A program made the position numbers and the translations under genes. The notes beneath the pieces were generated by a model. That model had not been told where the DNA came from. It was given only the letters and a program-made list of their open reading frames with translations, and did not search any database. From positions 1 through 18,711 of the forward strand of contig WJIO01000158.1 in NCBI GenBank assembly GCA_014730235.1: DNA of 18,711 nt. The letters run 5' to 3'. This document shows positions 7,437-14,587 of the stretch, piece by piece; positions within the stretch are counted from its first letter, which is position 1, and each line of letters opens with the position of its first letter. The stretch comes from Candidatus Poribacteria bacterium (GTDB lineage Bacteria > Poribacteria > DTPJ01 > WJIO01).

Positions 7437-9140
7437 TTATTGAAAATTACTCCTGGCGATAACATCTGCCGCTCTTTTGATGAAATCATCCAGATAAGCT
7501 GCATCTCTGGTATGTTCGGTAAAGCTGGGAACGATTTTTTCGTTCATTTCATCCATGAGTTTACCGGCTTCCTTGTTACCTTCCTGAGCAAGTTCTTTCA
7601 GCATATAAAGATATTCATAATCTTCCATAGCTTTTCGGATGATCTCCCAGCGTATGGAATCCAGGGGTTCATGGGATTCATCGGGCATAGGAGGTGGATA
7701 CAGGAGATAGCTATCACCAGCCTGAAGCGAACCTCCTGTGGTATTATCGTAGGGGTTATAATTGTGTTGGATGTGTATAGGCCTGTGCCATCCCCAATGG
7801 TTTAAACCCCAGTGCAGAAATCCTGGTGTACCATGTTTAAAGGCCAGCCATGTGAAGATGCGAACCCGGATAAGGGGATAATCAATAAAGCGGTTGGGCC
7901 AGGGGCCAGTAGGACCACAGCAGTAATAAAACCATATCTGCTCCTGAGGTATGCCGCTGGTCTCCACGAAATTTTCATATACGCTTTCCAAAGGCACTGG
8001 ATGGTCAATATAAGGCGCATATTTGCCATCACCCATGGCGTCAATCAGATGGATTTCAGGTGTAATGCCTTTAACGAATTTTGCCAGACTTGTGTAGGCT
8101 TCAAACTGATCGCCGTGAGGTTCGTCGGATAAGTGCAGATAGAATTTATCCAGCAGTTGCTTTTCAGCCAGATGTGATCGCAGGGCTTTCAGGAATTGCT
8201 CCAAAAAATTCCGGTATTCTGGATCCATAGTTGAAGCAAAGCTCCGATTGTCAGCATGGTCTTCTCCCGGCCTTCTAAATATAATTCCGGCGGCGTTGGT
8301 TGATCCGCCAGCCAGATGAGAACCTTCGATGGCCTGGAAGTTATACTTTATAAACAGGTCTATCCATTGGTCAAAGTGCTGGAAACCGAATTCATATTTA
8401 CCCGCTTCGGTTTCAACTATGTCAATCAACTGACCCTTAAGTTTTCCATCCAAAAGCTCGTGGGTAGTGCTTATGCGGAATAAAGGCGTTAAGATAACAT
8501 TCTGACGATGGTCTGAGAGATTCCGAGCGTATATTTCCAGAACCTTCCAGAATTTGTCTGAAAGGGGTTCCAGCTTGTGAAATTTCATAATGAGGCTCAG
8601 GATGAACCAGTTTGTCATAAGGAAATGAGATTTTTCAGGGAGGGAAAAGGGTAATATCTTTAAGTTGATCTTTACTTCATTATTACCTGCTTTACAATTG
8701 ATCTTTAGCTTTCCACTGTAGCTGCCTGCGGGAGTATCATCATCAACGCGAATTTTCACCCATGCGCTGATAACTTCCGGGAACTGCACCCTTCCCACAT
8801 CCCGCCATAGGGAATGCACAAGAGGATCGGGATAAAATCCGGGAGCTTTACCCTCCAGATCATCTGGAGAATTTCCGGCGGAATGCCAGTGAACCGGCAC
8901 GTATTCGGCATACATAACTTCCACTTTGTCTTTGCTGATTTCATTTCTCGATGAATCGGATAAAGCTGATGCTTCTATGTTAATGTCGTTCAAGTCATCA
9001 GGTGGGCCGGTAATACCTATCTGAAAGCAGGCTATTTCGTTTCCTGCTGCCTGCAAGCTAAATTCATTTGAAGATTCTTCCGGTGGTTTCTGGTGAGGAA
9101 ATATTCGAGACATGCAGTCCTGAGTCCATATACGAAGCAT
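7437..9140 (-). CDS. DUF4091 / GH123-like glycoside hydrolase
   Basis: A 567-residue protein of the DUF4091/GH123-related type. An N-terminal beta-sandwich-like part (about 1-165, with PEVISAWVKIRVDDDTPAGSYSGKL) precedes an alpha/beta barrel (about 175-520). The Asp-Glu pair at D339-E340 (LHLSDEPHGD) corresponds to the DE pair used in substrate-assisted catalysis by GH123 beta-N-acetylgalactosaminidases. Other family landmarks are FYYCCGPTGPWPNRFID (404-420), GTPGFLHWGLNHWGW (437-451) and the C-terminal RWEIIRKAMEDYEYLYML. There is no signal peptide, so it probably acts in the cytoplasm, although relatives are often secreted. The ATG is preceded by GGAGG at 6 nt. It is the last gene of a four-gene run, 24 bp after ddl. 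Family assignment is good; activity on N-acetyl-hexosamine is inference. Confidence 0.85.
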   Translation of the reverse strand: MLRIWTQDCMSRIFPHQKPPEESSNEFSLQAAGNEIACFQIGITGPPDDLNDINIEASALSDSSRNEISKDKVEVMYAEYVPVHWHSAGNSPDDLEGKAPGFYPDPLVHSLWRDVGRVQFPEVISAWVKIRVDDDTPAGSYSGKLKINCKAGNNEVKINLKILPFSLPEKSHFLMTNWFILSLIMKFHKLEPLSDKFWKVLEIYARNLSDHRQNVILTPLFRISTTHELLDGKLKGQLIDIVETEAGKYEFGFQHFDQWIDLFIKYNFQAIEGSHLAGGSTNAAGIIFRRPGEDHADNRSFASTMDPEYRNFLEQFLKALRSHLAEKQLLDKFYLHLSDEPHGDQFEAYTSLAKFVKGITPEIHLIDAMGDGKYAPYIDHPVPLESVYENFVETSGIPQEQIWFYYCCGPTGPWPNRFIDYPLIRVRIFTWLAFKHGTPGFLHWGLNHWGWHRPIHIQHNYNPYDNTTGGSLQAGDSYLLYPPPMPDESHEPLDSIRWEIIRKAMEDYEYLYMLKELAQEGNKEAGKLMDEMNEKIVPSFTEHTRDAAYLDDFIKRAADVIARSNFQ

Positions 9141-9164
9141 AAAGCACCTCCGTTTTTAGCAAAT

Positions 9165-10259
9165 CTAAAAATCAACACAACGTTTCTTATTTTTATGAGT
9201 TTCTACGGCCATTTCTATAAGCCTGCTTAATAGATCAGAAAACTCTATACCGGCAGCTTTCGCCGCCTGGGGATAAAGACTTAATTCAGTCATGCCGGGA
9301 ATTGTATTTAATTCCAGCACATACAGCTTGTTATCTCTTATGATCATATCAGTCCGGGACATGCCACCACAACCAAGCACCTTATGAGCTTTTACGGCTG
9401 TTTCCTGTATTCGCTTTATCATATTCTGATCTACGTCTATGGGTGGGGTAATTTCCTCTGTTGCGCCCGGGGTATATTTGGCTTTGTAGTCAAAAAAATC
9501 GCTGGTTACAGGTACTATCTGGGTGGGTACAAGGGGTATGGGTTCTTTTCCGCCTGTATCACCTAGTACAGCACATGTAACTTCCAGTCCTTTGACGAAT
9601 TCCTCAATAAGCACTTCATTGCTGTATCTTAGAGCTTTTTGGAAATCTTTTTTAAAGCTTTCAGAATCCCTTGCTATGCTGATACCGACACTTGATCCCA
9701 GCTCTTCCGGTTTCAACACACAGGGAAAACCAATGTTATTTTCAACCTGAGATATAACCTTATTAGAATCTTTTTCCCACTGCCACACGTTAAAAACCGC
9801 GCCCTTTGGAACCAGTAATCCTTCGTATTCAAACATCTTTCGCGACATAAACTTATTCATGGCAAGACTGCTGGCTAGAACGCCTGATCCGGTATAAGGT
9901 ATATCTGCCAGTTCCAGCAAGCCCTGGACGGTGCCGTCTTCACCCAGGGGACCGTGCATGGCTATAAAGACCACGTCCACTTTTTCATCCACAGCCTTAT
10001 CCAGAGCCATACCTGTATTTACAGGAGCGATTTCTGAAGCTTGAGTGTCAGGAATATCATAAGTCTTATCATCTTTTTCCAGGGCTTTTATATATCCATC
10101 GGGTAATAACCATTTTCCCTGTTTTGTAATAATTACCGGTTTGACGTTATATTTATTTTTATCCAGAGCCTTGACAATAATATTTCCGGTTTTAATGGAC
10201 ACTTCATGTTCTGCCGTTCTTCCACCCATTAAAACCGCCACGTTGATTTTAGATGCCAT
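9165..10259 (-). CDS. ddl: D-alanine--D-alanine ligase
   Basis: A 364-residue ATP-grasp enzyme of normal length that makes D-Ala-D-Ala for peptidoglycan precursors in the cytoplasm. The N-terminal domain starts VAVLMGGRTAEHEVS (8-21) and contains HGPLGEDGTVQG (102-113). The ATP-grasp region has VLKPEELGSSVGIS (181-194), and the omega-loop has FFDYKAKYTPGATEE (255-269). The metal/dipeptide site is ELNTIPGMTELSLYP (316-330). The Tyr of KAKY (Y262) matches the residue linked to D-Ala rather than D-lactate specificity. The start has GAGGG 6 nt upstream. Unusually, it is not in a division/cell-wall cluster: it sits 21 bp after a TPR lipoprotein gene and 24 bp before a glycosidase gene. All key motifs are intact. 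Confidence 0.96.
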   Translation of the reverse strand: MASKINVAVLMGGRTAEHEVSIKTGNIIVKALDKNKYNVKPVIITKQGKWLLPDGYIKALEKDDKTYDIPDTQASEIAPVNTGMALDKAVDEKVDVVFIAMHGPLGEDGTVQGLLELADIPYTGSGVLASSLAMNKFMSRKMFEYEGLLVPKGAVFNVWQWEKDSNKVISQVENNIGFPCVLKPEELGSSVGISIARDSESFKKDFQKALRYSNEVLIEEFVKGLEVTCAVLGDTGGKEPIPLVPTQIVPVTSDFFDYKAKYTPGATEEITPPIDVDQNMIKRIQETAVKAHKVLGCGGMSRTDMIIRDNKLYVLELNTIPGMTELSLYPQAAKAAGIEFSDLLSRLIEMAVETHKNKKRCVDF

Positions 10260-10280
10260 ATATTTCCCTCATAAAAATAT

Positions 10281-10919
10281 TTAACCTGTTAATTGTGTAA
10301 GTATAGGGTCATTTAACCCAAGGTTTTCGATTTTCAGTATCATCTTCTCTACATAATCGGATTTATTCGGATCAAGATCGTTTTCAGGATCTATAATATC
10401 AATTTGGTTTTGTGCTTTATCATATTGTCCCAGGGCATAATAGCTTTCGGCCATAAGCAGACGTAGGTTTCTATAATTTACCTGGGGTAAATGTTGAAAT
10501 GAGTAGTTTTCACCGCCCAGTAAAACAGCCTGGTATCCGTTGCTTATGGCTTTTTTATAGTTTCTCTGGGCCAGGTAAACAAAGGCCTTGCCTGAGTAAG
10601 AAGCTGTAGAACCACTGTCCCTTTCAATAGCGGATTGAAAGCTGGATATGGATTTTTCCATTTGCCCTGTCATAGCATAACCCCATCCCAGGCCTATGTG
10701 GGATGTAGAATTCAATGGATCTATTTCTTTTGCTTCATGGAAAAACATAACAGCATCTTCATAAGCCTGATCCTGAAAACTAAGCCATCCCTTTATTATT
10801 TTAAGATCATAGGGCTTTAACGAAGGTAATACTATATTTTCCTCTGAGTCGTCTGTACACCCAAAGATTAATATTGTAAATATAATTACCGAAAAGATGT
10901 AAATTTTAGTCTTCAACAT
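10281..10919 (-). CDS. TPR-repeat lipoprotein
   Basis: A 212-residue protein with a lipoprotein-type signal (KTKIYIFSVIIFTILIFGC) and probable lipidation at C21; the -2 residue is Phe, so the lipobox is not ideal. The rest is helical with about four tetratricopeptide-like repeats (roughly residues 42-70, 73-104, 107-135, 152-180), for example AYEDAVMFFHEAKEIDPLN, MEKSISSFQSAIERD and YDKAQNQIDIIDP. TPR lipoproteins usually act as adaptors in envelope complexes. The ATG overlaps the preceding dehydrogenase stop by one base (TAATG), so translation is likely coupled, and ddl follows after 21 bp. The position suggests an envelope role, but no specific partner can be named. Confidence 0.85.
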   Translation of the reverse strand: MLKTKIYIFSVIIFTILIFGCTDDSEENIVLPSLKPYDLKIIKGWLSFQDQAYEDAVMFFHEAKEIDPLNSTSHIGLGWGYAMTGQMEKSISSFQSAIERDSGSTASYSGKAFVYLAQRNYKKAISNGYQAVLLGGENYSFQHLPQVNYRNLRLLMAESYYALGQYDKAQNQIDIIDPENDLDPNKSDYVEKMILKIENLGLNDPILTQLTG

Positions 10920-11941
10920 TAAAGGAAAATTTTCTCCGAGGTTTTTGCTGAATTATATGCGGCTTCCATGACTTTTACCACTGCCAGACCGTCATCGGCA
11001 GAACAAAGATTTTTAGATCTGCCAAGAATAACGTTAATTAAATTATCCACTGGTTGGGGAACCTGGGGCATATTATCATCCGATGCAACGAAAGGCTTTT
11101 CATCAGGTTTGCAGATCGTAACTTTAAAAGGCATTCCCTCAACATACATGGTGGCTTCTGAACCAAAGTATATATTGTGCAGTCTTCTGCTTACCCCGCT
11201 GTCGCCTATACAGGAAATACTGCATATGGCCCGGTTATCAAGATTCATGTTTACACTGGCCCGCATATCCAATTCAGGATTATCCATTACAGCACAGACT
11301 TCAACAGCATTTAGACCTGTAACCCAGAGCAGTTCAGATATCAAATGGGAACCTGAGTCTACCAGGTAACCCCCTCCACCCAATTCAGTATCAGCCCTGA
11401 ACAGTGTTGGCGGCGTAACACCGGGCACCGATTCAGGCATGGGTATCTGACCAAATACATGCTGGGCATTGCATATATAACTTATATTGACAGCTTCAAT
11501 TTCACCTATAACACCTGATTCAATAATATTCTTTGCATAAGTAGTATGAGACCAGAAAGGTGGATTAAGTGCCACAACAACCGCCAAATTTTTAGCTCTG
11601 GATATATCGGCAAGTTCCTGAGCTTCTCTGGATGATACGGCCATAGGTTTTTCGATCATAACATGCAGGCCTTTTTCCAGAGCAGCTTTGGCGTGTTCAT
11701 AATGAAGTGCATGGGGGGTAGTGACCAATACTGCATCCATCTCCATTTTATCCAGCATTTTCCGATAATCTGTAAAAGTATTCTTACAGTTAAAATGATC
11801 CGCCATTATCTTTAGTTTCTCTTTATCTCTACGACATAAGGCGGCAAGTTCTGCATCAGAAGATTTTACAACTGTAGGAATGTGCCTACGTGATGCAAAT
11901 GATCCTGCTCCTATAACTCCAATTTTTAATTTATCTTTCAT
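10919..11941 (-). CDS. Gfo/Idh/MocA-family NAD(P)-dependent oxidoreductase
   Basis: A 340-residue sugar or inositol dehydrogenase-type enzyme. The N-terminal Rossmann fold carries the dinucleotide motif IGVIGAGSFA (7-16). The family-defining E97-K98-P99 (MIEKPMA) precedes the C-terminal alpha/beta domain, where GGGGYLVDSGSHLISELLW (188-206) supplies the conserved D195 and H199. The substrate cannot be read from the sequence; relatives act on sugars, sugar nucleotides, amino-sugars and inositols. A GAGGGG site lies 7 nt before the ATG. It is the first gene of the tightly packed run with the TPR lipoprotein, ddl and the GH123-like enzyme. An inverted half-copy of the palindromic repeat lies just upstream, at 11992-12058. 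Confidence 0.92.
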   Translation of the reverse strand: MKDKLKIGVIGAGSFASRRHIPTVVKSSDAELAALCRRDKEKLKIMADHFNCKNTFTDYRKMLDKMEMDAVLVTTPHALHYEHAKAALEKGLHVMIEKPMAVSSREAQELADISRAKNLAVVVALNPPFWSHTTYAKNIIESGVIGEIEAVNISYICNAQHVFGQIPMPESVPGVTPPTLFRADTELGGGGYLVDSGSHLISELLWVTGLNAVEVCAVMDNPELDMRASVNMNLDNRAICSISCIGDSGVSRRLHNIYFGSEATMYVEGMPFKVTICKPDEKPFVASDDNMPQVPQPVDNLINVILGRSKNLCSADDGLAVVKVMEAAYNSAKTSEKIFL

Positions 11942-11991
11942 ATTTTATCCCCTCTATGTAATGTTAAAAAATGAAAGGCGAGATTCTTCGT

Positions 11992-12058
11992 TTTGCTAGA
12001 ATGACAGCATAAAGAAGTTTCTTATCTTTAACACACTGAACCGGGAATGTCCAACTTT
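11992..12058. repeat. Degenerate half-copy of the palindromic element, inverted
   Basis: Reading TTTGCTAGAATGACAGCATA onward, this stretch matches the reverse complement of 12541-12610 in the full element, including AGAAGTTTCTTATCTTTAACACAC. The core hairpin is lost (only one side, AGAATGACA, remains). It lies between the ferredoxin and the dehydrogenase genes. Confidence 0.7.
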
Positions 12059-12122
12059 CTTCTCTCCCAAAAATATATTTTTCATGTTTTATATTTTAAC
12101 ATATGCAATTGCCTATATCAAA

Positions 12123-12160
12123 TGAAAAGGGGAGAGAAAATATTTACTCTCCCCTTTTCA
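12123..12160 (-). terminator. Rho-independent-type terminator after the ferredoxin gene
   Basis: A perfect 14-bp stem, TGAAAAGGGGAGAG (12123-12136) with CTCTCCCCTTTTCA (12147-12160), closes a 10-nt loop. It lies 29 bp downstream of the ferredoxin stop. On the minus strand the stem ends in CCCCTTTTC and is followed by ATTTG, so the U-tract is short but present. The hairpin is strong in either direction. Confidence 0.8.
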
Positions 12161-12189
12161 GATAATTTAAAAGCTTTTATCGCTGAAAT

Positions 12190-12378
12190 TTATTCTTCTA
12201 CGATAATGGCTTCAACTGGACAATCTTCGGCTGCTTCTCTGACGCATTCTTCCTGATCTTCAGGAACTTCATCCACTTTGGCTTCTGAAAGGTCATCAAC
12301 CATTTCAAATACTTCAGGGCAGGCATCAACACACAGTTCGCATCCTGTGCAGACATCGCGGTCTACTTTGACTTTCAT
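12190..12378 (-). CDS. Small single-cluster [4Fe-4S] ferredoxin
   Basis: A 62-residue soluble electron carrier. The cluster motif is C10-x2-C13-x2-C16, with C53 followed by Pro near the C-terminus as fourth ligand. C20 and C45 are left over and match the extra pair that forms a disulfide in Thermotoga-type single-cluster ferredoxins (there C20-C43). The middle is strongly acidic ([17 protein letters not shown]), typical of ferredoxins that dock to basic partners. AAAGGAG lies 7 nt before the ATG. A modest promoter (TTGAAA 12440-12435, 18 nt, TATCAT 12416-12411) and a strong downstream hairpin suggest a single-gene transcript. A two-cluster ferredoxin is excluded because the second CxxCxxC set is absent. 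Confidence 0.94.
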   Translation of the reverse strand: MKVKVDRDVCTGCELCVDACPEVFEMVDDLSEAKVDEVPEDQEECVREAAEDCPVEAIIVEE

Positions 12379-12410
12379 TTTGAATCTCCTTTTAATAAAT
12401 TATTAAAACA

Positions 12411-12440
12411 ATGATACTACAAATGTTTATTGATTTTCAA
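12411..12440 (-). promoter_or_regulatory. Candidate promoter of the ferredoxin gene
   Basis: TTGAAA (12440-12435) and TATCAT (12416-12411) are separated by 18 nt on the minus strand; each box matches consensus at 5 of 6 positions. The predicted start falls about 25 nt before the ATG and leaves the AAAGGAG site intact. Confidence 0.4.
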
Positions 12441-12504
12441 AACAAACATACCAAATAAATAGAATATCAAATACTGTTAAATAAGGCAAGGAAAAAATCT
12501 TTCT

Positions 12505-12700
12505 TCCAAGCATAAAATTTATTTCCGTGTGTTATTGCGATAAAGTTTGGTTCTTCCTGGTTAAGTGTGTTAAAGATAAGAAACTTCTATATGCTGTCAT
12601 TCCTGCTTTCGCAGGAATGACAGGCTGAGAAAATTTTCAAATTATTACCATACTCAACCCGGAAGAGCCAAAGTTTTCACGGATAAATTTTATGCTTGGA
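12505..12700. mobile_element. Full-length palindromic MITE-like element
   Basis: An almost complete ~196-bp inverted repeat. The outer arms TCCAAGCATAAAATTTAT (from 12505) pair with 12683-12700. The middle arms GTTTGGTTCTTCC (12545-12557) pair with GGAAGAGCCAAAG (12661-12673; one T:G difference). The centre is the hairpin TGTCATTCCTGC-TTTC-GCAGGAATGACA (12595-12622). TCT flanks both ends (12502-12504 and 12701-12703), a possible but weak 3-bp target duplication. No coding potential. It fills most of the 422-bp gap between the ferredoxin and URO-D genes. Confidence 0.85.
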
Positions 12701-12800
12701 TCTTCCTTTTCAGATTCTGCAACTAAAATTGCCGAAGCCATAGCTGTAAGGATCGCTATCAACATATACAAATAAACTCTATAGCATTTTGTCTATAAAT

Positions 12801-13940
12801 TTATCTTGCTTCATCAACAAAAGCCAGACAATTATTCATGGGTGTATTATGAAGGAGATCATCGCTTAGACCTATTATGTGTCTATAACCTTTTGTTTCT
12901 TCCTTGACCTTTCTAACTTCAGTCCTTACCTCTTCCTCTGTTCCCTGAAGTAAAATATTCAGAGGTATATTGCCTTTGGTTATTATGTCCGGTGACAGTT
13001 TTTTTCTTGCCCATTCAAGACTCGGCAGATCACCGACAGGGGGAATAGAAAGAGTTTCTAATATTTCTGGTTTTAATTCATTATAAAACCCCTCATTGAT
13101 AAATATCTTCATATGGCCGCATGAATGCCAAAGGGTAAATCCCCCTTGATCCTTCCAGAACTTAATTGTTTTTCGGGTGTTGTCCATAATATACTTGCGG
13201 AAAAAGTCCGGTGATATCCACTCTGTTCCAGAAACACAATAAAACAGATAATCAAAACCGACCTTGCTGAGTGTTTCAAGTTTTTTGAAAGCTAATTCGG
13301 TTGTTACTTCATGAAGTTCCTGGAATAATTCTGGCCAGTCAAACATGTGATAGAAAATTTCTTCCCTGTTCTGGAAATTCACAATAGGTGGCCCAAACCA
13401 TGTTCCCAATACTCCTCGATCACCCATGCCTTTCCGGATTATTTTACCATCCTCTATAGATATATCTTCATCATAGTCCATTTGCTGACGCGTTAGCCAG
13501 ATAGCTTTTTTATAATCCTCTTTGCTATCCAGCCAGGGTTTGACCGTATGCTGACTGATTGAGTGTTCTGTGATGGAAATCAGATCACCGTAGGGAGTTT
13601 GAATTCTTGATTCCGCTCGGGTTTTCCCATCAATTTTTTCTCTTTTTGTTTTAGGTATAATATCAGTATTTCTAAGCTGGAAAGGAACAGCATCAAGAAA
13701 AGTAGGGTCCCAGTCGCATATACCTGCCATGGCCATCTGCTGGCTAATCCGGTGGTGCCTGGAACCCGGAGGAAAGGGATCTGGCTCATCATAAGGCCAG
13801 TAATATGGAATATCCAGACTCCAATCGTCACATAGAGGACTAACCATTGATCCAACATCCTCGCCATTTAAAAAATGGATCCACTTTTCACGCATGGAAA
13901 TGTTATTAAATCTATTGTCTGATGATTTGATTTGTGTCAT
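12801..13940 (-). CDS. Uroporphyrinogen decarboxylase (URO-D) superfamily protein, probable methyltransferase type
   Basis: A 379-residue cytoplasmic protein of the URO-D/corrinoid methyltransferase superfamily, expected to form one TIM barrel. The HxC zinc motif of methyltransferase members (MtaA/CmuA type) is present as H272-S-C274-G-H (LWHSCGHMKIF). The C-terminal segment IIGLSDDLLHNTPMNN (355-370) aligns with the usual GC..p..tP..N block, but the Cys that normally supplies the third zinc ligand is absent (GLS); a nearby C371 might replace it. The N-terminal Arg-rich signature of true heme-pathway HemE is not seen, so a role in heme synthesis is unlikely. The ATG is preceded by GGAG at a short distance. 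It appears monocistronic between two repeat elements. No corrinoid protein lies beside it, so the substrate is unknown. Confidence 0.85.
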   Translation of the reverse strand: MTQIKSSDNRFNNISMREKWIHFLNGEDVGSMVSPLCDDWSLDIPYYWPYDEPDPFPPGSRHHRISQQMAMAGICDWDPTFLDAVPFQLRNTDIIPKTKREKIDGKTRAESRIQTPYGDLISITEHSISQHTVKPWLDSKEDYKKAIWLTRQQMDYDEDISIEDGKIIRKGMGDRGVLGTWFGPPIVNFQNREEIFYHMFDWPELFQELHEVTTELAFKKLETLSKVGFDYLFYCVSGTEWISPDFFRKYIMDNTRKTIKFWKDQGGFTLWHSCGHMKIFINEGFYNELKPEILETLSIPPVGDLPSLEWARKKLSPDIITKGNIPLNILLQGTEEEVRTEVRKVKEETKGYRHIIGLSDDLLHNTPMNNCLAFVDEAR

Positions 13941-13987
13941 TTCTCTCCTCTGTGATTATTAATACTTAATCCTGAAAAGCCTATAAT

Positions 13988-14066
13988 TTTTGGTTCTTCC
14001 GGGTTTAGTGTGGTAATAATTTGAAAATTCTCTCAGCCTGTCATTCTTGCTTTCGCAGGAATGACA
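13988..14066. repeat. Half-copy of the palindromic element with core hairpin
   Basis: TTTGGTTCTTCCGGGTTTAG and the bases up to 14038 closely match the reverse complement of the right arm of the 12505-12700 element, including AATAATTTGAAAATT and TCTCAGCC. The core hairpin follows at 14039-14066 with one T:G wobble (ATTCTTGC). The second arm is missing. It lies in the region upstream of the URO-D gene and would be transcribed as its leader if the promoter is further up. Confidence 0.85.
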
Positions 14067-14234
14067 AACAGATGATATTTTTTCTGAGAAAGGTGTTGCG
14101 GTAATATGTCAATTATAATCGAAAGAAGGAAAATAAGCATAGCAGATTAACGGGAGGATATAGGGGATCCTGCCCGGTGAGTTTACAGGCTTTGGGAATA
14201 GGAGTGAAATCTCTCATAGTGCTTGATTCTGGCA
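14067..14234. other. Remainder of the gap between the URO-D and HU genes
   Basis: No gene. A perfect minus-strand -10 hexamer TATAAT lies at 14117-14112, but no convincing -35 box is placed with it. If it is used, the URO-D leader would include the hairpin repeat at 13988-14066. Nothing else was recognised. Confidence 0.3.
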
Positions 14235-14302
14235 AATCCATATAAAACATTTATGGGCGGTGAATTTAATAATTCACCGCCCATAAATGTTTTATATGGA
14301 TT
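14235..14302 (-). terminator. Perfect 32-bp-stem hairpin downstream of HU
   Basis: Arms 14235-14266 and 14271-14302 are exact reverse complements with a TAAT loop. The inner stem is GGGCGGTGAATT / AATTCACCGCCC, followed on either strand by ATAAATGTTTTAT, so a normal GC-rich terminator core with a T-rich tail is embedded in a much longer perfect duplex. It begins 12 bp after the HU stop. Termination is the likely role; the length and perfection are unusual for one. Confidence 0.75.
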
Positions 14303-14314
14303 ATTATTAATAAA

Positions 14315-14587
14315 TTACATAACAGCTTCTTTCAAACCTTTACCGGCAGAAAATACGGGAACTTTTTTGGCTGGTATTTTTAGTTCTTCACCAGTCCTGG
14401 GATTACGTCCTGTCCTGGCTTTTCTTTGTTTTACCGAAAAGGTGCCAAACCCAACCAGTCTAACATCATCACCTTCGGCCAGCGCGTCTCTAATAGAGGC
14501 TATAATAGCATTAACCGATTCTTCCGCCTGTTTCTTGGTTATATCCATTTGGTCTGCAACTGCGGATGCTAAATCTGCTTTCGTCAT
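14315..14587 (-). CDS. hup: DNA-binding protein HU
   Basis: A 90-residue histone-like protein, the standard HU length, which bends and compacts DNA as a dimer. The N-terminal helices run from MTKADLASAVADQM to about residue 45. The family signature lies in GFGTFSVKQRKARTGRNPRTGEEL (about 46-69), with the intercalating Pro in RNPRTG at the tip of the beta-arm. The C-terminus is VPVFSAGKGLKEAV. The ATG at 14587 gives the canonical HU N-terminus; an in-frame ATG at 14620 would add 11 atypical residues. AGGGAG lies 8 nt upstream. A consensus promoter about 360 bp upstream (14945-14973) points at this gene, and a 32-bp-stem hairpin follows it. IHF is less likely because the sequence lacks IHF-specific features, although the two are close relatives. 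Confidence 0.95.
   Translation of the reverse strand: MTKADLASAVADQMDITKKQAEESVNAIIASIRDALAEGDDVRLVGFGTFSVKQRKARTGRNPRTGEELKIPAKKVPVFSAGKGLKEAVM

Noticed and set aside
7802-8132. Frames on both strands inside the DUF4091 gene
   Set aside because: They are shadows of the coding frame, which has clear motifs and a strong ribosome site.
12505-12700. Attachment site or origin of replication
   Set aside because: No integrase, tRNA, DnaA-box cluster or replication gene is near; the repeated structure fits a MITE-like element better.
12801-13940. Assignment as true HemE (heme synthesis)
   Set aside because: The HxC zinc motif and the lack of the N-terminal HemE signature favour the methyltransferase-type branch.
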